Shown: positions 36,112 through 44,386 of the stretch, piece after piece | Numbering within the stretch: position 1 is the first letter of the stretch | Layout of the letters: each line of letters starts with the position of its first letter | NCBI RefSeq assembly: GCF_003201935.1 | Contig: NZ_QJJL01000003.1 | Coordinates: 62,001 to 126,000 of the forward strand | DNA: 64,000 nt | Source: Loktanella sp. PT4BL | GTDB taxonomy: Bacteria; Pseudomonadota; Alphaproteobacteria; Rhodobacterales; Rhodobacteraceae | Direction of reading: 5' to 3' | Translations under genes and position numbers: made by a program | The notes under the pieces: model-generated | Database searches by the model: none | Told to the model about the DNA's origin: nothing | Seen by the model: only the letters and a program-made list of their open reading frames with translations

Positions 36112-36803
36112 GGGCGGGGCGGTATGTTCATCGCCTTCTCCACCGCAGGCCGTTCGAAAAACCGCGCAACATAGGCCGGCACGTTTTTCAGATCGTCATA
36201 GCCGACCTCGTCTTTGGTGCCGTAAAACCCCAGCGCATTGACCCAAGGTGCAATCGCCATATCCGCGATGGAATAATCGCCCGCGATCCAGTCTTTGCCT
36301 GCCAGTTCCTTGTCGAGGACGGCCAACAGACGGATGGCTTCATCGCGGTAGCGCTCGCGCGGGCGCGGGTCTTCAATCTGTGCGCCTGCGAATTTGTAAA
36401 AGAACCCCATCTGGCCAAACATCGGCCCGAGTCCACCCATCTGAAACATCAGCCACTGGGTGATTTTGTGCTTGTCTGCCGTTGTCGCGCCGATGAATTT
36501 GCCGGATTTCTCGGCCAGATAGAGTAGGATCGCACCGCTTTCGAACAGTCCAATCGCCCCGTCAGGCCCATTCGGATCAATGATCGCGGGAATTTTGTTG
36601 TTCGGGTTCAGCGACAGAAAGGCATCGCTTTTCACGTCTGCGTCGCTGAGTGTGACAAGGTGCGGTTCATAGGCCAGTTCCATTTCCTCAAGTGCGATGG
36701 AGACTTTGACGCCGTTGGGTGTGGGGAACGAATATAGCTGGATCACGGACGGGTCCCTGGCGGGCCAGCGTTGCGTGATCGGAAAATCCGTTAAATCGGC
36801 CAT
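36108..36803 (-). CDS. Glutathione S-transferase family protein, YfcG/YghU-like
   Basis: 231 residues from ATG 36803; the long upstream extension is not conserved. The thioredoxin-fold part contains [19 protein letters not shown] and the glutathione-binding [11 protein letters not shown] and [14 protein letters not shown]; the helical domain follows ([14 protein letters not shown]). E. coli YfcG has disulfide-bond reductase activity with glutathione and lacks classical transferase activity. The missing active-site Tyr/Cys and the TPNG motif point to that nu-class group. Cytoplasmic. Confidence 0.9.
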   Translation of the reverse strand: MADLTDFPITQRWPARDPSVIQLYSFPTPNGVKVSIALEEMELAYEPHLVTLSDADVKSDAFLSLNPNNKIPAIIDPNGPDGAIGLFESGAILLYLAEKSGKFIGATTADKHKITQWLMFQMGGLGPMFGQMGFFYKFAGAQIEDPRPRERYRDEAIRLLAVLDKELAGKDWIAGDYSIADMAIAPWVNALGFYGTKDEVGYDDLKNVPAYVARFFERPAVEKAMNIPPRP

Positions 36804-36963
36804 GTGTCGTGGTCCTTCTATCTCGATTTGCAATCCACCCAAGCTAGGGGGAAAACCCTTGAACAAAAACCCGTTCCTCTGTTCAAAAATATGGCTAATA
36901 CTGTGCGCACAGCCGCAGAAGGGAAAAATCCGCGCGCTGAAAAACAAGAAATGGGGACAAAGA

Positions 36964-37398
36964 ATGCTTAATGAATTCAAGACGTTTATTGCCAAGGGGA
37001 ATGTCATGGACATGGCCGTTGGTATCATTATCGGTGCCGCATTTACGGCCATCGTCACATCGCTTGTTGGCGATTTGATCAACCCTATCATCGGCCTTTT
37101 GTCCGGCGGCGTTGATTTCACGAACAATTACGCCGTACTTGCCGGCGAGGTACCTGCAGGCGCATCATTGGATGCCGCACGTGAGGCTGGTGCGTCGATC
37201 TTTGCTTATGGCGCGTTTATCATGGCCGTGATCAATTTTCTGATCATCGCCTTTGTTGTCTTCATGCTGGTGAAAATGGTCAACAAGGTCAAAGACGCTG
37301 CGATGAAAGAGGAAGAGGCTGCACCGGAAGCCCCGAAGGGTCCAACTGCCGAAGAGCTGCTGGCAGAAATCCGCGATGCGCTGAAAGCGAACGCCTGA
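36964..37398 (+). CDS. mscL: Large-conductance mechanosensitive channel
   Basis: 144 residues from ATG 36964, chosen because MscL starts with ML(N/K)EFKxF. TM1 ([20 protein letters not shown]), the periplasmic loop, TM2 ([17 protein letters not shown]) and the C-terminal helix ([12 protein letters not shown]) are all present. A homopentamer opens near lytic tension. With the MscS family gene at 12.4 kb the window encodes both main osmotic valves. A terminator follows. Confidence 0.96.
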   Translation: MLNEFKTFIAKGNVMDMAVGIIIGAAFTAIVTSLVGDLINPIIGLLSGGVDFTNNYAVLAGEVPAGASLDAAREAGASIFAYGAFIMAVINFLIIAFVVFMLVKMVNKVKDAAMKEEEAAPEAPKGPTAEELLAEIRDALKANA

Positions 37399-37418
37399 TC
37401 CTGTCCGCTGTATGAATA

Positions 37419-37448
37419 AAGGGCCCGCTTTCCCAAGCGGGCCCTTTT
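37419..37448 (+). terminator. Terminator between mscL and ald
   Basis: Stem AAGGGCCCGC / GCGGGCCCTT with an 8-base loop; T run on the plus strand for mscL. The A-rich left flank (AATAAA) gives a weaker T run on the other strand, so it may also serve ald. Confidence 0.9.
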
Positions 37449-37455
37449 CTCATGT

Positions 37456-38574
37456 TTACGCCTTGAGCGCCAATGACGGCGACAAGACGTCGATCCCCAA
37501 GGCTTTTCCGACGGCATAGTAGGTCAGGTTGCCTGCATGGACGTTCAGACCGTTCAGCAGATGCGGGTCATCTTCGCAGGCCTGCCGCCAGCCTTTGTCG
37601 GCCAGCGCGAGCATGAACGGCATGGTGGCATTCCCAAGTGCGATGGTGGACGTGCGCGCCACAGCACCCGGCATGTTGGCTACGCAGTAGTGCATGATCC
37701 CGTCGACATCATAGACAGGGTCTTCGTGGGTTGTGGCCTTGGACGTTTCGAAACAACCGCCTTGGTCAATCGCCACGTCAACAAGTGCCGCACCCGGTTT
37801 CAGCTCGGAGAGTTGCGCGCGCGAGATCAGCTTGGGTGCCGCCGCACCCGGGATCAGGACCGCGCCGATGATCATGTCGGCCTGACGTGCCAGCTCAATT
37901 GTGTTGCCCGCATTGGCGTAGCCGTTTTTGAAGACGCCGCCGAAAGTGTCATCCAGATAGCGCAGACGCGGCAGGGACCGGTCCAGCACGGTGACATCAG
38001 CGCCCATGCCCGCCGCGATGCGCGCCGCATGGGTGCCGACAACACCGCCGCCGATAACCAGCACGCGGGCAGGGCCAACACCCGGTACGCCACCCATAAG
38101 AACACCGCGCCCGCCGTTGGCCTTTTGCAGCGTCCATGCGCCGACCTGCGGTGCCAGACGCCCTGCGACCTCTGACATGGGCGCCAAGAGCGGCAGCCCG
38201 CCGCGATCATCGGTCACTGTTTCGTAGGCAATGCAGGTTGCACCGGACTCCATCAGGTCTTTGGTTTGTTCAGGGTCCGGCGCAAGGTGCAGATAAGTAA
38301 ACAAAATCTGACCTTCACGGAGCATTTTGCGTTCTTTCGGTTGTGGTTCTTTCACTTTTACAACCATATCGGCTTTTTCGAACACTTCTGCAGCGGTGCC
38401 TACAATTGCGGCCCCGGCTTCAGTGTAATCGGCATCGGTAAACCCCGCGCCATTGCCGGCGCCGGACTGGATTGTCACGGTGTGACCGTGGTTGACGGCT
38501 TCAAAGGCCGCGTTCGGTGTGAGGCCGACGCGAAATTCCTGTGGTTTGATCTCTGTTGGGCATCCAATATGCAT
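37456..38574 (-). CDS. ald: Alanine dehydrogenase
   Basis: 372 residues. It interconverts L-alanine and pyruvate plus ammonium with NAD. The N-terminal MHIGCPTEIKPQEFRVGLTP, the Rossmann motif VLVIGGGVVGTHAA, and MIIGAVLIPGAAAP with DVAIDQGGC are typical. A Shine-Dalgarno AGGAGG lies upstream. It is divergent from an Lrp/AsnC regulator gene 135 bases away, the common arrangement for alanine-induced control (AldR-type). Confidence 0.96.
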   Translation of the reverse strand: MHIGCPTEIKPQEFRVGLTPNAAFEAVNHGHTVTIQSGAGNGAGFTDADYTEAGAAIVGTAAEVFEKADMVVKVKEPQPKERKMLREGQILFTYLHLAPDPEQTKDLMESGATCIAYETVTDDRGGLPLLAPMSEVAGRLAPQVGAWTLQKANGGRGVLMGGVPGVGPARVLVIGGGVVGTHAARIAAGMGADVTVLDRSLPRLRYLDDTFGGVFKNGYANAGNTIELARQADMIIGAVLIPGAAAPKLISRAQLSELKPGAALVDVAIDQGGCFETSKATTHEDPVYDVDGIMHYCVANMPGAVARTSTIALGNATMPFMLALADKGWRQACEDDPHLLNGLNVHAGNLTYYAVGKALGIDVLSPSLALKA

Positions 38575-38709
38575 GACCGGTTCCTCCTGTGTCTGGTGGA
38601 AGTATCACGCCGCTTCGGTGCAATTTCATCGGAGTGTCCTTGGATGTTCTGGGTATTTGCGGTAGGACTGTGTGCGAAAGCAGCATTTATTCGAAGGATC
38701 GTGCGTAGA

Positions 38710-39168
38710 ATGGAACTGGATAGTATTGATCGCCGAATCCTCGAGGTTTTGCAGAAGAAAGGCCGCATCTCGAACGCCGAATTGTCGGAGAAGGCGAATC
38801 TGTCTGCCTCGGCCTGTCACCGGCGTGTGCAAAGATTGGAAAAGGACGGCTATATCCGTGATTACGTGGCACTGCTTGACCCCCGCAAAGTGGGCCGTCC
38901 GACGACGGTGTTTGTCGAGATCACGCTCAGCGGGCAGGCCGATGAGGTGCTTGATGCGTTTGAACGTGCTGTGGCCCGCGTGCCGGATGTACTTGAGTGT
39001 CACTTGATGGCGGGCACGGCGGATTATCTGCTGAAGGTCGTCGCGGGCGATACCGAGGATTTCGCCCGGATTCACCGACGTTATCTGGCGACACTGCCAG
39101 GGGTGGCGCAGATGCAATCGTCCTTTGCGTTGCGCACCGTGCGTCAGACAACTGCAATGCCGGTTTAA
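38710..39168 (+). CDS. Lrp/AsnC family transcriptional regulator, probable ald regulator
   Basis: 152 residues from ATG 38710. The N-terminal winged helix-turn-helix (RRILEVLQKKGRISNAELSE, then ANLSASACHRRVQRLEKDGY) and the C-terminal RAM/ligand domain (CHLMAGTADYLLKVVAGD) are clear. The divergent ald gene suggests it senses alanine or a related amino acid and controls ald; that is inferred from context. Its stop overlaps the stop of the next, convergent gene within TTAA. Confidence 0.92.
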   Translation: MELDSIDRRILEVLQKKGRISNAELSEKANLSASACHRRVQRLEKDGYIRDYVALLDPRKVGRPTTVFVEITLSGQADEVLDAFERAVARVPDVLECHLMAGTADYLLKVVAGDTEDFARIHRRYLATLPGVAQMQSSFALRTVRQTTAMPV

Positions 39169-40376
39169 GGATCGGTTCGCTCGTTCTCTTCCGGTGCAAT
39201 CCCGTAGGGTTTTGCCAGGTTCCAGACGTGGGCGGGCACCATATTCTTGATCTTGGCAGGCTCTTCGCGGCGCAGATGCAGGACGGTTTCAGCGGCCTTC
39301 ATTTCAACCCGCGCACGGGCAAATTCCAGACCGCGCGGCCCGACCCTTGGCATCACCCATGCCATGATCCCGCGCAGCCAGTTGGGCATCCGCCGCAACG
39401 GAAGACCGCCTGCGGCAAGGCGCGTGTTTTCAACGAACCCTTTGACCGAGCTTTGGCGCTGACCGCGTGATCCCGGTGCGGCAAGAGAGACTTCATCGCC
39501 AAGGGCGTCCAAAATCTCTTTGCCGCGCTGGTTGCGCACGATCAGCCATTGTTCCCCTTCGCCCGCCATATAGCCCACAGTGATATCGGCCAGCCGGTTG
39601 GTATAATCCACGCAGGTGCGGCAGGTGGTGGGGAAGAAATCAGGCGGCAGGTCCGAAAGCGGAAGTTTGAGAAACGGGATCAGCCGTTTGCTGCCATCAG
39701 TGAACCGCAACTCGACATGATAGTCGGCGCGGAATTCCAGATAGGTCACGGTGTCGGGCGCGTCGGTCAGCCGTGCAAGAAAACTGTGGAAGTTCTCGGT
39801 CGTGGTGTTGTCCGAGCAGGGGGTGCCGATCACATAAATGCGTTCGAACCCAAGTTCTGCCTCGATCGCGCGCAGGGCGTAGATCTGGCAGGGAATGCCG
39901 ATAACCGCGATTTTTTGGTGGCCAGCCGCCAAGGCAGGTTCAAGCAAGGCCAAGAGCGGGGCATAGCCCATACGCATGCCGCGTGCGTGCCTCATTTCCG
40001 CTGGGTCGGTGATGATCGCGGGACGTGGACGCCATTTGTCCTCTGTATCTGGCACCATCGTCAGCACGGCATCCACCGCGCCGGTTTCCAGCAGGCGCTC
40101 GGCAAAGCGTGTGGTCAGGCCGGTCCATTGCGCGCCTTCACGGGGGGGGCTCAGCGCGGCGCGATACATCGCGCGCGACACCCCGAAGAAACGCTCGTCG
40201 CCAACGTCGTTGGCGGTGCGGCCGTGAATATAGGCCTCGTGCCTCGGATAGTCCGGTTTGATAAACTGGCAGGCTTTGCCGCAGGCGCTTGGGTCGGCCA
40301 TCCGTGACACACCGCAATCGGTGCAAAGGCCACGGGGTGCGGGATCGGAGAGCTGGGGTGTTTGGAACGTCGTCAT
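39165..40376 (-). CDS. Coenzyme F420 hydrogenase/dehydrogenase beta subunit family protein, BciB-like iron-sulfur flavoprotein
   Basis: 403 residues from ATG 40376. Cysteine clusters are at the N terminus (CTDCGVSRM, ACGKACQFI) and centre (TTCRTCVDYTNRLADITVGYM). The pattern resembles BciB (ferredoxin-dependent 8-vinyl reductase of chlorophyll synthesis) and the FrhB family, which bind FAD and [4Fe-4S] clusters. F420 is not expected in this group. No bacteriochlorophyll genes are in the window, so either the organism is phototrophic with scattered genes or this paralogue reduces another substrate. Confidence 0.8.
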   Translation of the reverse strand: MTTFQTPQLSDPAPRGLCTDCGVSRMADPSACGKACQFIKPDYPRHEAYIHGRTANDVGDERFFGVSRAMYRAALSPPREGAQWTGLTTRFAERLLETGAVDAVLTMVPDTEDKWRPRPAIITDPAEMRHARGMRMGYAPLLALLEPALAAGHQKIAVIGIPCQIYALRAIEAELGFERIYVIGTPCSDNTTTENFHSFLARLTDAPDTVTYLEFRADYHVELRFTDGSKRLIPFLKLPLSDLPPDFFPTTCRTCVDYTNRLADITVGYMAGEGEQWLIVRNQRGKEILDALGDEVSLAAPGSRGQRQSSVKGFVENTRLAAGGLPLRRMPNWLRGIMAWVMPRVGPRGLEFARARVEMKAAETVLHLRREEPAKIKNMVPAHVWNLAKPYGIAPEENERTDP

Positions 40377-40523
40377 GCGCGCACTGTAGGGGTGCAAATC
40401 CGCGAGTCTAGTTTGATTTACAAGCTTGGCCCCGACCGTTGCAGAGGTACTTCTTTGCCCGCCCCCTTTCCCTTGGCCCCCCCACGCGTTAAAGGGGCGC
40501 ATCTGTAACAAGGAGCCAGCCAA

Positions 40524-41546
40524 ATGGGCTATCGAATCGCCGTTGTCGGTGCCACAGGTAACGTGGGCCGCGAAATGCTGAACATCCTCGCCGAACGGGC
40601 CTTTCCCGTGGACGAGATTGCCGTACTTGCCAGCCGTAAATCGCTGGGCACTGAAGTCAGCTTTGGCGATAAAACCCTGAAGACCAAGGACCTTGATACC
40701 TTTGATTTCACCGGCTGGGACATGGCGCTTTTTGCGGTCGGCTCCGAGGCAACCAGGATTTACGCACCCAAGGCCGCCAAAGCCGGTTGTGTGGTCATCG
40801 ATAACTCGTCGCTTTACCGCTATGACGCCGATGTGCCGCTGATCGTGCCCGAGGTGAACCCGCAGGCCGTGCACGGCTATTCCAAGAAAAACATCATCGC
40901 GAACCCGAACTGTTCGACAGCCCAGATGGTTGTGGCGCTCAAGCCGCTGCATGACCGCGCAACGATCAAGCGCGTTGTTGTGAGCACCTATCAGTCCGTG
41001 TCGGGCGCCGGTAAGGGCGGCATTGATGAGCTGTGGGACCAGACCAAATCAATCTACAACCCCACTGACAGCAAGCCGCCCAAGCAGTTCACCAAGCAGA
41101 TCGCCTTCAACGTGATCCCGCATATTGATGTGTTCATGGACAGCGGTGAGACCAAAGAAGAATGGAAGATGGTCGCCGAGACCAAGAAGATAGTTGATCC
41201 CAAGATCAAGGTCACGGCCACGTGTGTGCGCGTGCCTGTCTTTGTCGGCCACTCCGAAGCAATCAACATCGAGTTTGAAGAGTATCTGGACGAGGACGAA
41301 GCCCGCGACATCCTACGCGAGAGCCCTGGTGTCATGGTGATCGATAAGCGTGAAGACGGTGGCTATGTCACCCCGATCGAATGTGTCGGCGACTTTGCCA
41401 CTTTCATCAGCCGCATCCGTCAGGACAGCACGATTGATAACGGTCTGAACATGTGGTGCGTGTCCGACAACCTGCGCAAGGGTGCGGCGTTGAACGCGGT
41501 GCAGATCGCGGAACTCTTGGGGCGCGAGTGCCTGAAAAAGGGCTAA
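40524..41546 (+). CDS. asd: Aspartate-semialdehyde dehydrogenase
   Basis: 340 residues. It reduces aspartyl phosphate to aspartate semialdehyde for lysine/DAP, threonine and methionine. The NADP-binding VVGATGNVGREML, catalytic Cys in NPNCSTAQMV and a later RVPVFVGHSEAINIE with the catalytic histidine are seen. AAGGAG lies upstream of ATG 40524. Monocistronic, ended by a terminator. Confidence 0.96.
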   Translation: MGYRIAVVGATGNVGREMLNILAERAFPVDEIAVLASRKSLGTEVSFGDKTLKTKDLDTFDFTGWDMALFAVGSEATRIYAPKAAKAGCVVIDNSSLYRYDADVPLIVPEVNPQAVHGYSKKNIIANPNCSTAQMVVALKPLHDRATIKRVVVSTYQSVSGAGKGGIDELWDQTKSIYNPTDSKPPKQFTKQIAFNVIPHIDVFMDSGETKEEWKMVAETKKIVDPKIKVTATCVRVPVFVGHSEAINIEFEEYLDEDEARDILRESPGVMVIDKREDGGYVTPIECVGDFATFISRIRQDSTIDNGLNMWCVSDNLRKGAALNAVQIAELLGRECLKKG

Positions 41547-41566
41547 CAGTTCACAGATGTTTTTGG

Positions 41567-41594
41567 AAAGGGCGTCCTGCGGGGCGCCCTTTTT
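41567..41594 (+). terminator. Rho-independent terminator of asd
   Basis: Stem AAAGGGCG / CGCCCTTT with a 10-base loop, then TTTTT, 20 bases after the asd stop. Confidence 0.9.
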
Positions 41595-41693
41595 CGTGCC
41601 GTGCGCAGATTTTTTGCAGTCTTCGCCAAGGATCCTGTCCTGCGATCCGTCAAAGCCTGTATTATGACGCATAATATCTGCAGGAGATTTTCC

Positions 41694-43340
41694 ATGTTGC
41701 GCCTTCTTTTGACGACAAGCCTGATTACACTGGCTGTCCCTTCACTCGCCGACACTTTCACCGCCGAGGCAAGGGTGGATACGGTCACGATCTATCCCGG
41801 GCTCGCGACTGTCACGCGGCAGATCAGCCTTGATCTGCCAGCGGGCCAACACGAGATTATTGTGCCGGATATGCCAGAGGGCCTGTCCACCGCAGGGCTG
41901 CGTTTGGCAGCCTCTGACGGGGCACAGTTGGGGGCGGTGAACCTTGCCTTTGATCGCTTGCCGGTGACACCCGACCAAAGCGCGCCCGAGATTGTTGCCG
42001 CCCGCGATGAGGTGGAGCGGCTGGAAGGTGTCTTGCGCGCGCGTGACGCCGCAATTGCGCAAATCCGCCTGCGGGTGCAGGCCGCCGAAGAACAGGTTTC
42101 CTTTTTGCAAAGCCTGTCACAGGCCAGCGCGGGCGAAGCGATGAATGCGGCCGATATTCAGGCCCTCGCACAGATGGTGGGCTCCGAGACTTTGGCTGTG
42201 CGCGAAGCCGCATTTGCCGCCGAGCAAGAGGCGCAGGCGGCGGAACTGGCGCGCAAAGATGACGTGGAGGCTTTGGAAAATGCCCGCCAGACCTTGGCGG
42301 CGCTATTGGCACCGGAACAGCAGGGTGCTGTGCTGACCTTTACCTTGGCCGTTGAAGAGGCAGGTGAGGTGACGGTCGATGTCAGCTCGGTCGAGGGGTT
42401 TGCCAATTGGTCACCCGTCTATGACATGCGCCTGACCACTGGCGCGGAGGCGGCTTTGGCGGTCGAGCGTTCTGTCGTGATCAGTCAGCAAACGGGGCAG
42501 GACTGGAATAATGTGCAGTTGGTCCTGTCGACGGCGCGCCCTGGCGAACAGACCGGACCAAGCGGTATTTGGGCACCCTTGCGGCGGATCATTCCGGAGG
42601 ATGATCTGGGCCGAGAGGATGGTGTCATGATGATGGCCGATAGCGTACAATCCCTGTCGCGTTCGGGGGCTTTGGCCGAGGTCGCGGCGGCGCCGATGGC
42701 CGTGACGGCCAAGGCTGATTTCAGCGGCGCGACCGTCACTTACATCTATCCCGGCCGGGTTGATATCCGCAACGGTGTCGAGGATCTGCGCCTGCCACTG
42801 GACACCCTGAATTTCGCCGCTGACGTCTGGGCCGAAGCGGTGCCCAGCCGTGACCAGATCGCCTATCGTATGGCGGAATTTACCAATGACACCGGTGAAG
42901 TCATGTTGCCCGGTCAGGCGCTCCTTTATGCGGACGGTACGATGATCGGGTTCGACCAGTTGCCTTTGCTTGCGGCAGGGGCGGATACGGAAATGGGGTT
43001 CGGGCCGCTGGATGGTTTGCGCCTGACCCGTGCTGTGCCGAATAAATCCGAAGGCGATGTCGGGGTCTTTACCAGCGCAAACCAGCTGACCGAACAGGCG
43101 GTGATGACGGTGGAAAACCTAACAGGTCAGGCGTGGGACGTGAAACTGCGCGACGCGATCCCCTATTCCGAGCAGGATGATCTGGAGGTGGAGTTCAGCG
43201 CAAGCCCCGCCGTCACGCGGCGTGATCCTGAAGGGCTGCGCGGTATCTTGGAATGGGACCTCGCGCTTGCAGCAGGTGCGAAGCAAGCGGTGACGCTGGA
43301 CTATACGCTGACATGGCCGAACGGGTATGTGCTGCGGTAG
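41694..43340 (+). CDS. Secreted DUF4139 (mucoidy inhibitor MuiA-like) protein
   Basis: 548 residues from ATG 41694 with AGGAG upstream and a signal peptide (MLRLLLTTSLITLAVPSLAD). After an N-terminal beta domain (DUF4140-type, VDTVTIYPGLATVTRQ) comes a coiled coil (~100-210, rich in Ala, Glu, Arg, Gln), then the DUF4139 beta domain with SWEGFANWSPVYDMRL-like VEGFANWSPVYDMRL and WNNVQLVLSTARP. The family name derives from MuiA of E. coli K-12 work; the molecular role is unknown. Presumably periplasmic or cell-surface. Monocistronic. Confidence 0.85.
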   Translation: MLRLLLTTSLITLAVPSLADTFTAEARVDTVTIYPGLATVTRQISLDLPAGQHEIIVPDMPEGLSTAGLRLAASDGAQLGAVNLAFDRLPVTPDQSAPEIVAARDEVERLEGVLRARDAAIAQIRLRVQAAEEQVSFLQSLSQASAGEAMNAADIQALAQMVGSETLAVREAAFAAEQEAQAAELARKDDVEALENARQTLAALLAPEQQGAVLTFTLAVEEAGEVTVDVSSVEGFANWSPVYDMRLTTGAEAALAVERSVVISQQTGQDWNNVQLVLSTARPGEQTGPSGIWAPLRRIIPEDDLGREDGVMMMADSVQSLSRSGALAEVAAAPMAVTAKADFSGATVTYIYPGRVDIRNGVEDLRLPLDTLNFAADVWAEAVPSRDQIAYRMAEFTNDTGEVMLPGQALLYADGTMIGFDQLPLLAAGADTEMGFGPLDGLRLTRAVPNKSEGDVGVFTSANQLTEQAVMTVENLTGQAWDVKLRDAIPYSEQDDLEVEFSASPAVTRRDPEGLRGILEWDLALAAGAKQAVTLDYTLTWPNGYVLR

Positions 43341-43646
43341 GTGGAGGGCTGGGTCGCCCGCTGGCCGCATCGCTGCGACAAGGCTTAACTTTAGAACAGC
43401 TGTCGCAGCGAACCTTATCGCTCATTGGCACCGCAGCGATCATCAAAATGGATCGTTCCCCTCCGCGCAAGAGTGGGGCTGGCAGGGTTGATTGGCGGCA
43501 GCTTCCAAGCTGACTCATGCAACACATTTGTTTCGAAAGCATAAACAATGGTAGATTTTGGGTGCCTTTGATCCGTCTATCTACGCCTTTCACTGGGTTT
43601 TGGCCATGTTTTCGCCCTAAATACTGCTATTCCTACGCGCGAAATT
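43341..43646. other. 306-base gene-free gap with a strong inverted repeat
   Basis: It holds perfect 10-bp arms CGCTGCGACA (43371-43380) and TGTCGCAGCG (43401-43410) around a 20-base A+T-richer loop. No convincing gene or promoter was found; the short frames in it lack ribosome-binding sites and coding character. It could be the relic of a repeat or a small structured RNA. Confidence 0.5.
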
Positions 43647-44336
43647 ATGGTACGGATTGTCGCAGTTAGTAAGAGGTGCAGTATCTTTACTAAAACTCTC
43701 ATGGCGGCCATCGCCGCTGTTACCTTCGCCACAGCAAGCTCAGCGGCGACATTGGATTTTGATTATGGTGGCGGCTCTGCATCGACGAACGATGCTGATC
43801 TCGGGACCTCGGCTGTATTGGATTTGACATTCGCTGATGTTGGCCAAGATCTTGTAAATCTGACCGTTCTGGCGACAAACACCTCTGACGCGACCACTGG
43901 TGGTTTCCTGACGGCATTTGGGTTTGTTCTTCCAGACGTCACCAGCGTAACAGGTGTGTTGATCGACACGGCCTTTTCCCTGCAGGAATTTAGCGGCACG
44001 CAGACATTGGCCAGCTTCGGTGGTCTCGAGTTGAATGTCGGCGTAGGCACTGGCGGCGATTACGAAGGCGGCGGAAGTCCTCAGAGCGCGATCGGTATCG
44101 CCCAGACGGCGACGTATATCTTTACGCTCGCAACCAATCAGACCGCAGCAGCATTGGAGGCGTCATTTTTGGCGCTTGCTGAAAATGCGGCTGTGCGTTT
44201 TCGCGGTCTGACTGATGGGGGTAGCGATAAGCTGACCAACATATCGCTCGCGCCTGTACCTCTGCCTGCCTCAGCATTGCTTCTACTAGCGGGGCTTGCG
44301 GGCTTGGGTTTTCTTTCACGCAAGAAAATCGCTTAA
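43647..44336 (+). CDS. VPLPA-CTERM sorting-domain protein
   Basis: 229 residues. An N-terminal signal region (LMAAIAAVTFATASSAA) leads a beta-rich secreted body of Thr, Gly, Asn, Asp. It ends with the tripartite sorting signal VPLPASALLLLAGLAGLGFL plus the basic tail SRKK. This is the PEP-CTERM-like class called VPLPA-CTERM, expected to be handled by a dedicated exosortase, which is not encoded here. ATG 43647 has a poor ribosome-binding site; a start nearer the signal (for example ATG 43701) is possible. Probably a surface or exopolymer-associated protein. Confidence 0.85.
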   Translation: MVRIVAVSKRCSIFTKTLMAAIAAVTFATASSAATLDFDYGGGSASTNDADLGTSAVLDLTFADVGQDLVNLTVLATNTSDATTGGFLTAFGFVLPDVTSVTGVLIDTAFSLQEFSGTQTLASFGGLELNVGVGTGGDYEGGGSPQSAIGIAQTATYIFTLATNQTAAALEASFLALAENAAVRFRGLTDGGSDKLTNISLAPVPLPASALLLLAGLAGLGFLSRKKIA

Positions 44337-44354
44337 TTCCGATTTCTACGTCTG

Positions 44355-44378
44355 AAAAAAGGGCCCCGCGAGGGGCCC
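44355..44378 (-). terminator. Terminator of the ETF-QO gene
   Basis: Stem GGGCCCC / GGGGCCC with a GCGA loop; on the minus strand it is followed by six T, 9 bases after the ETF-QO stop. The same hairpin without a T run faces the VPLPA-CTERM gene. Confidence 0.85.
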
Positions 44379-44386
44379 CTGATCGT

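Noticed and set aside
39165..40376. Coenzyme F420 metabolism
   Set aside because: The family name suggests it, but no F420 biosynthesis gene is present and the group is not expected to make F420.
43341..43646. Transposase remnant in the gap after the MuiA-like gene
   Set aside because: Translations in all frames gave no transposase motif, only an inverted repeat.
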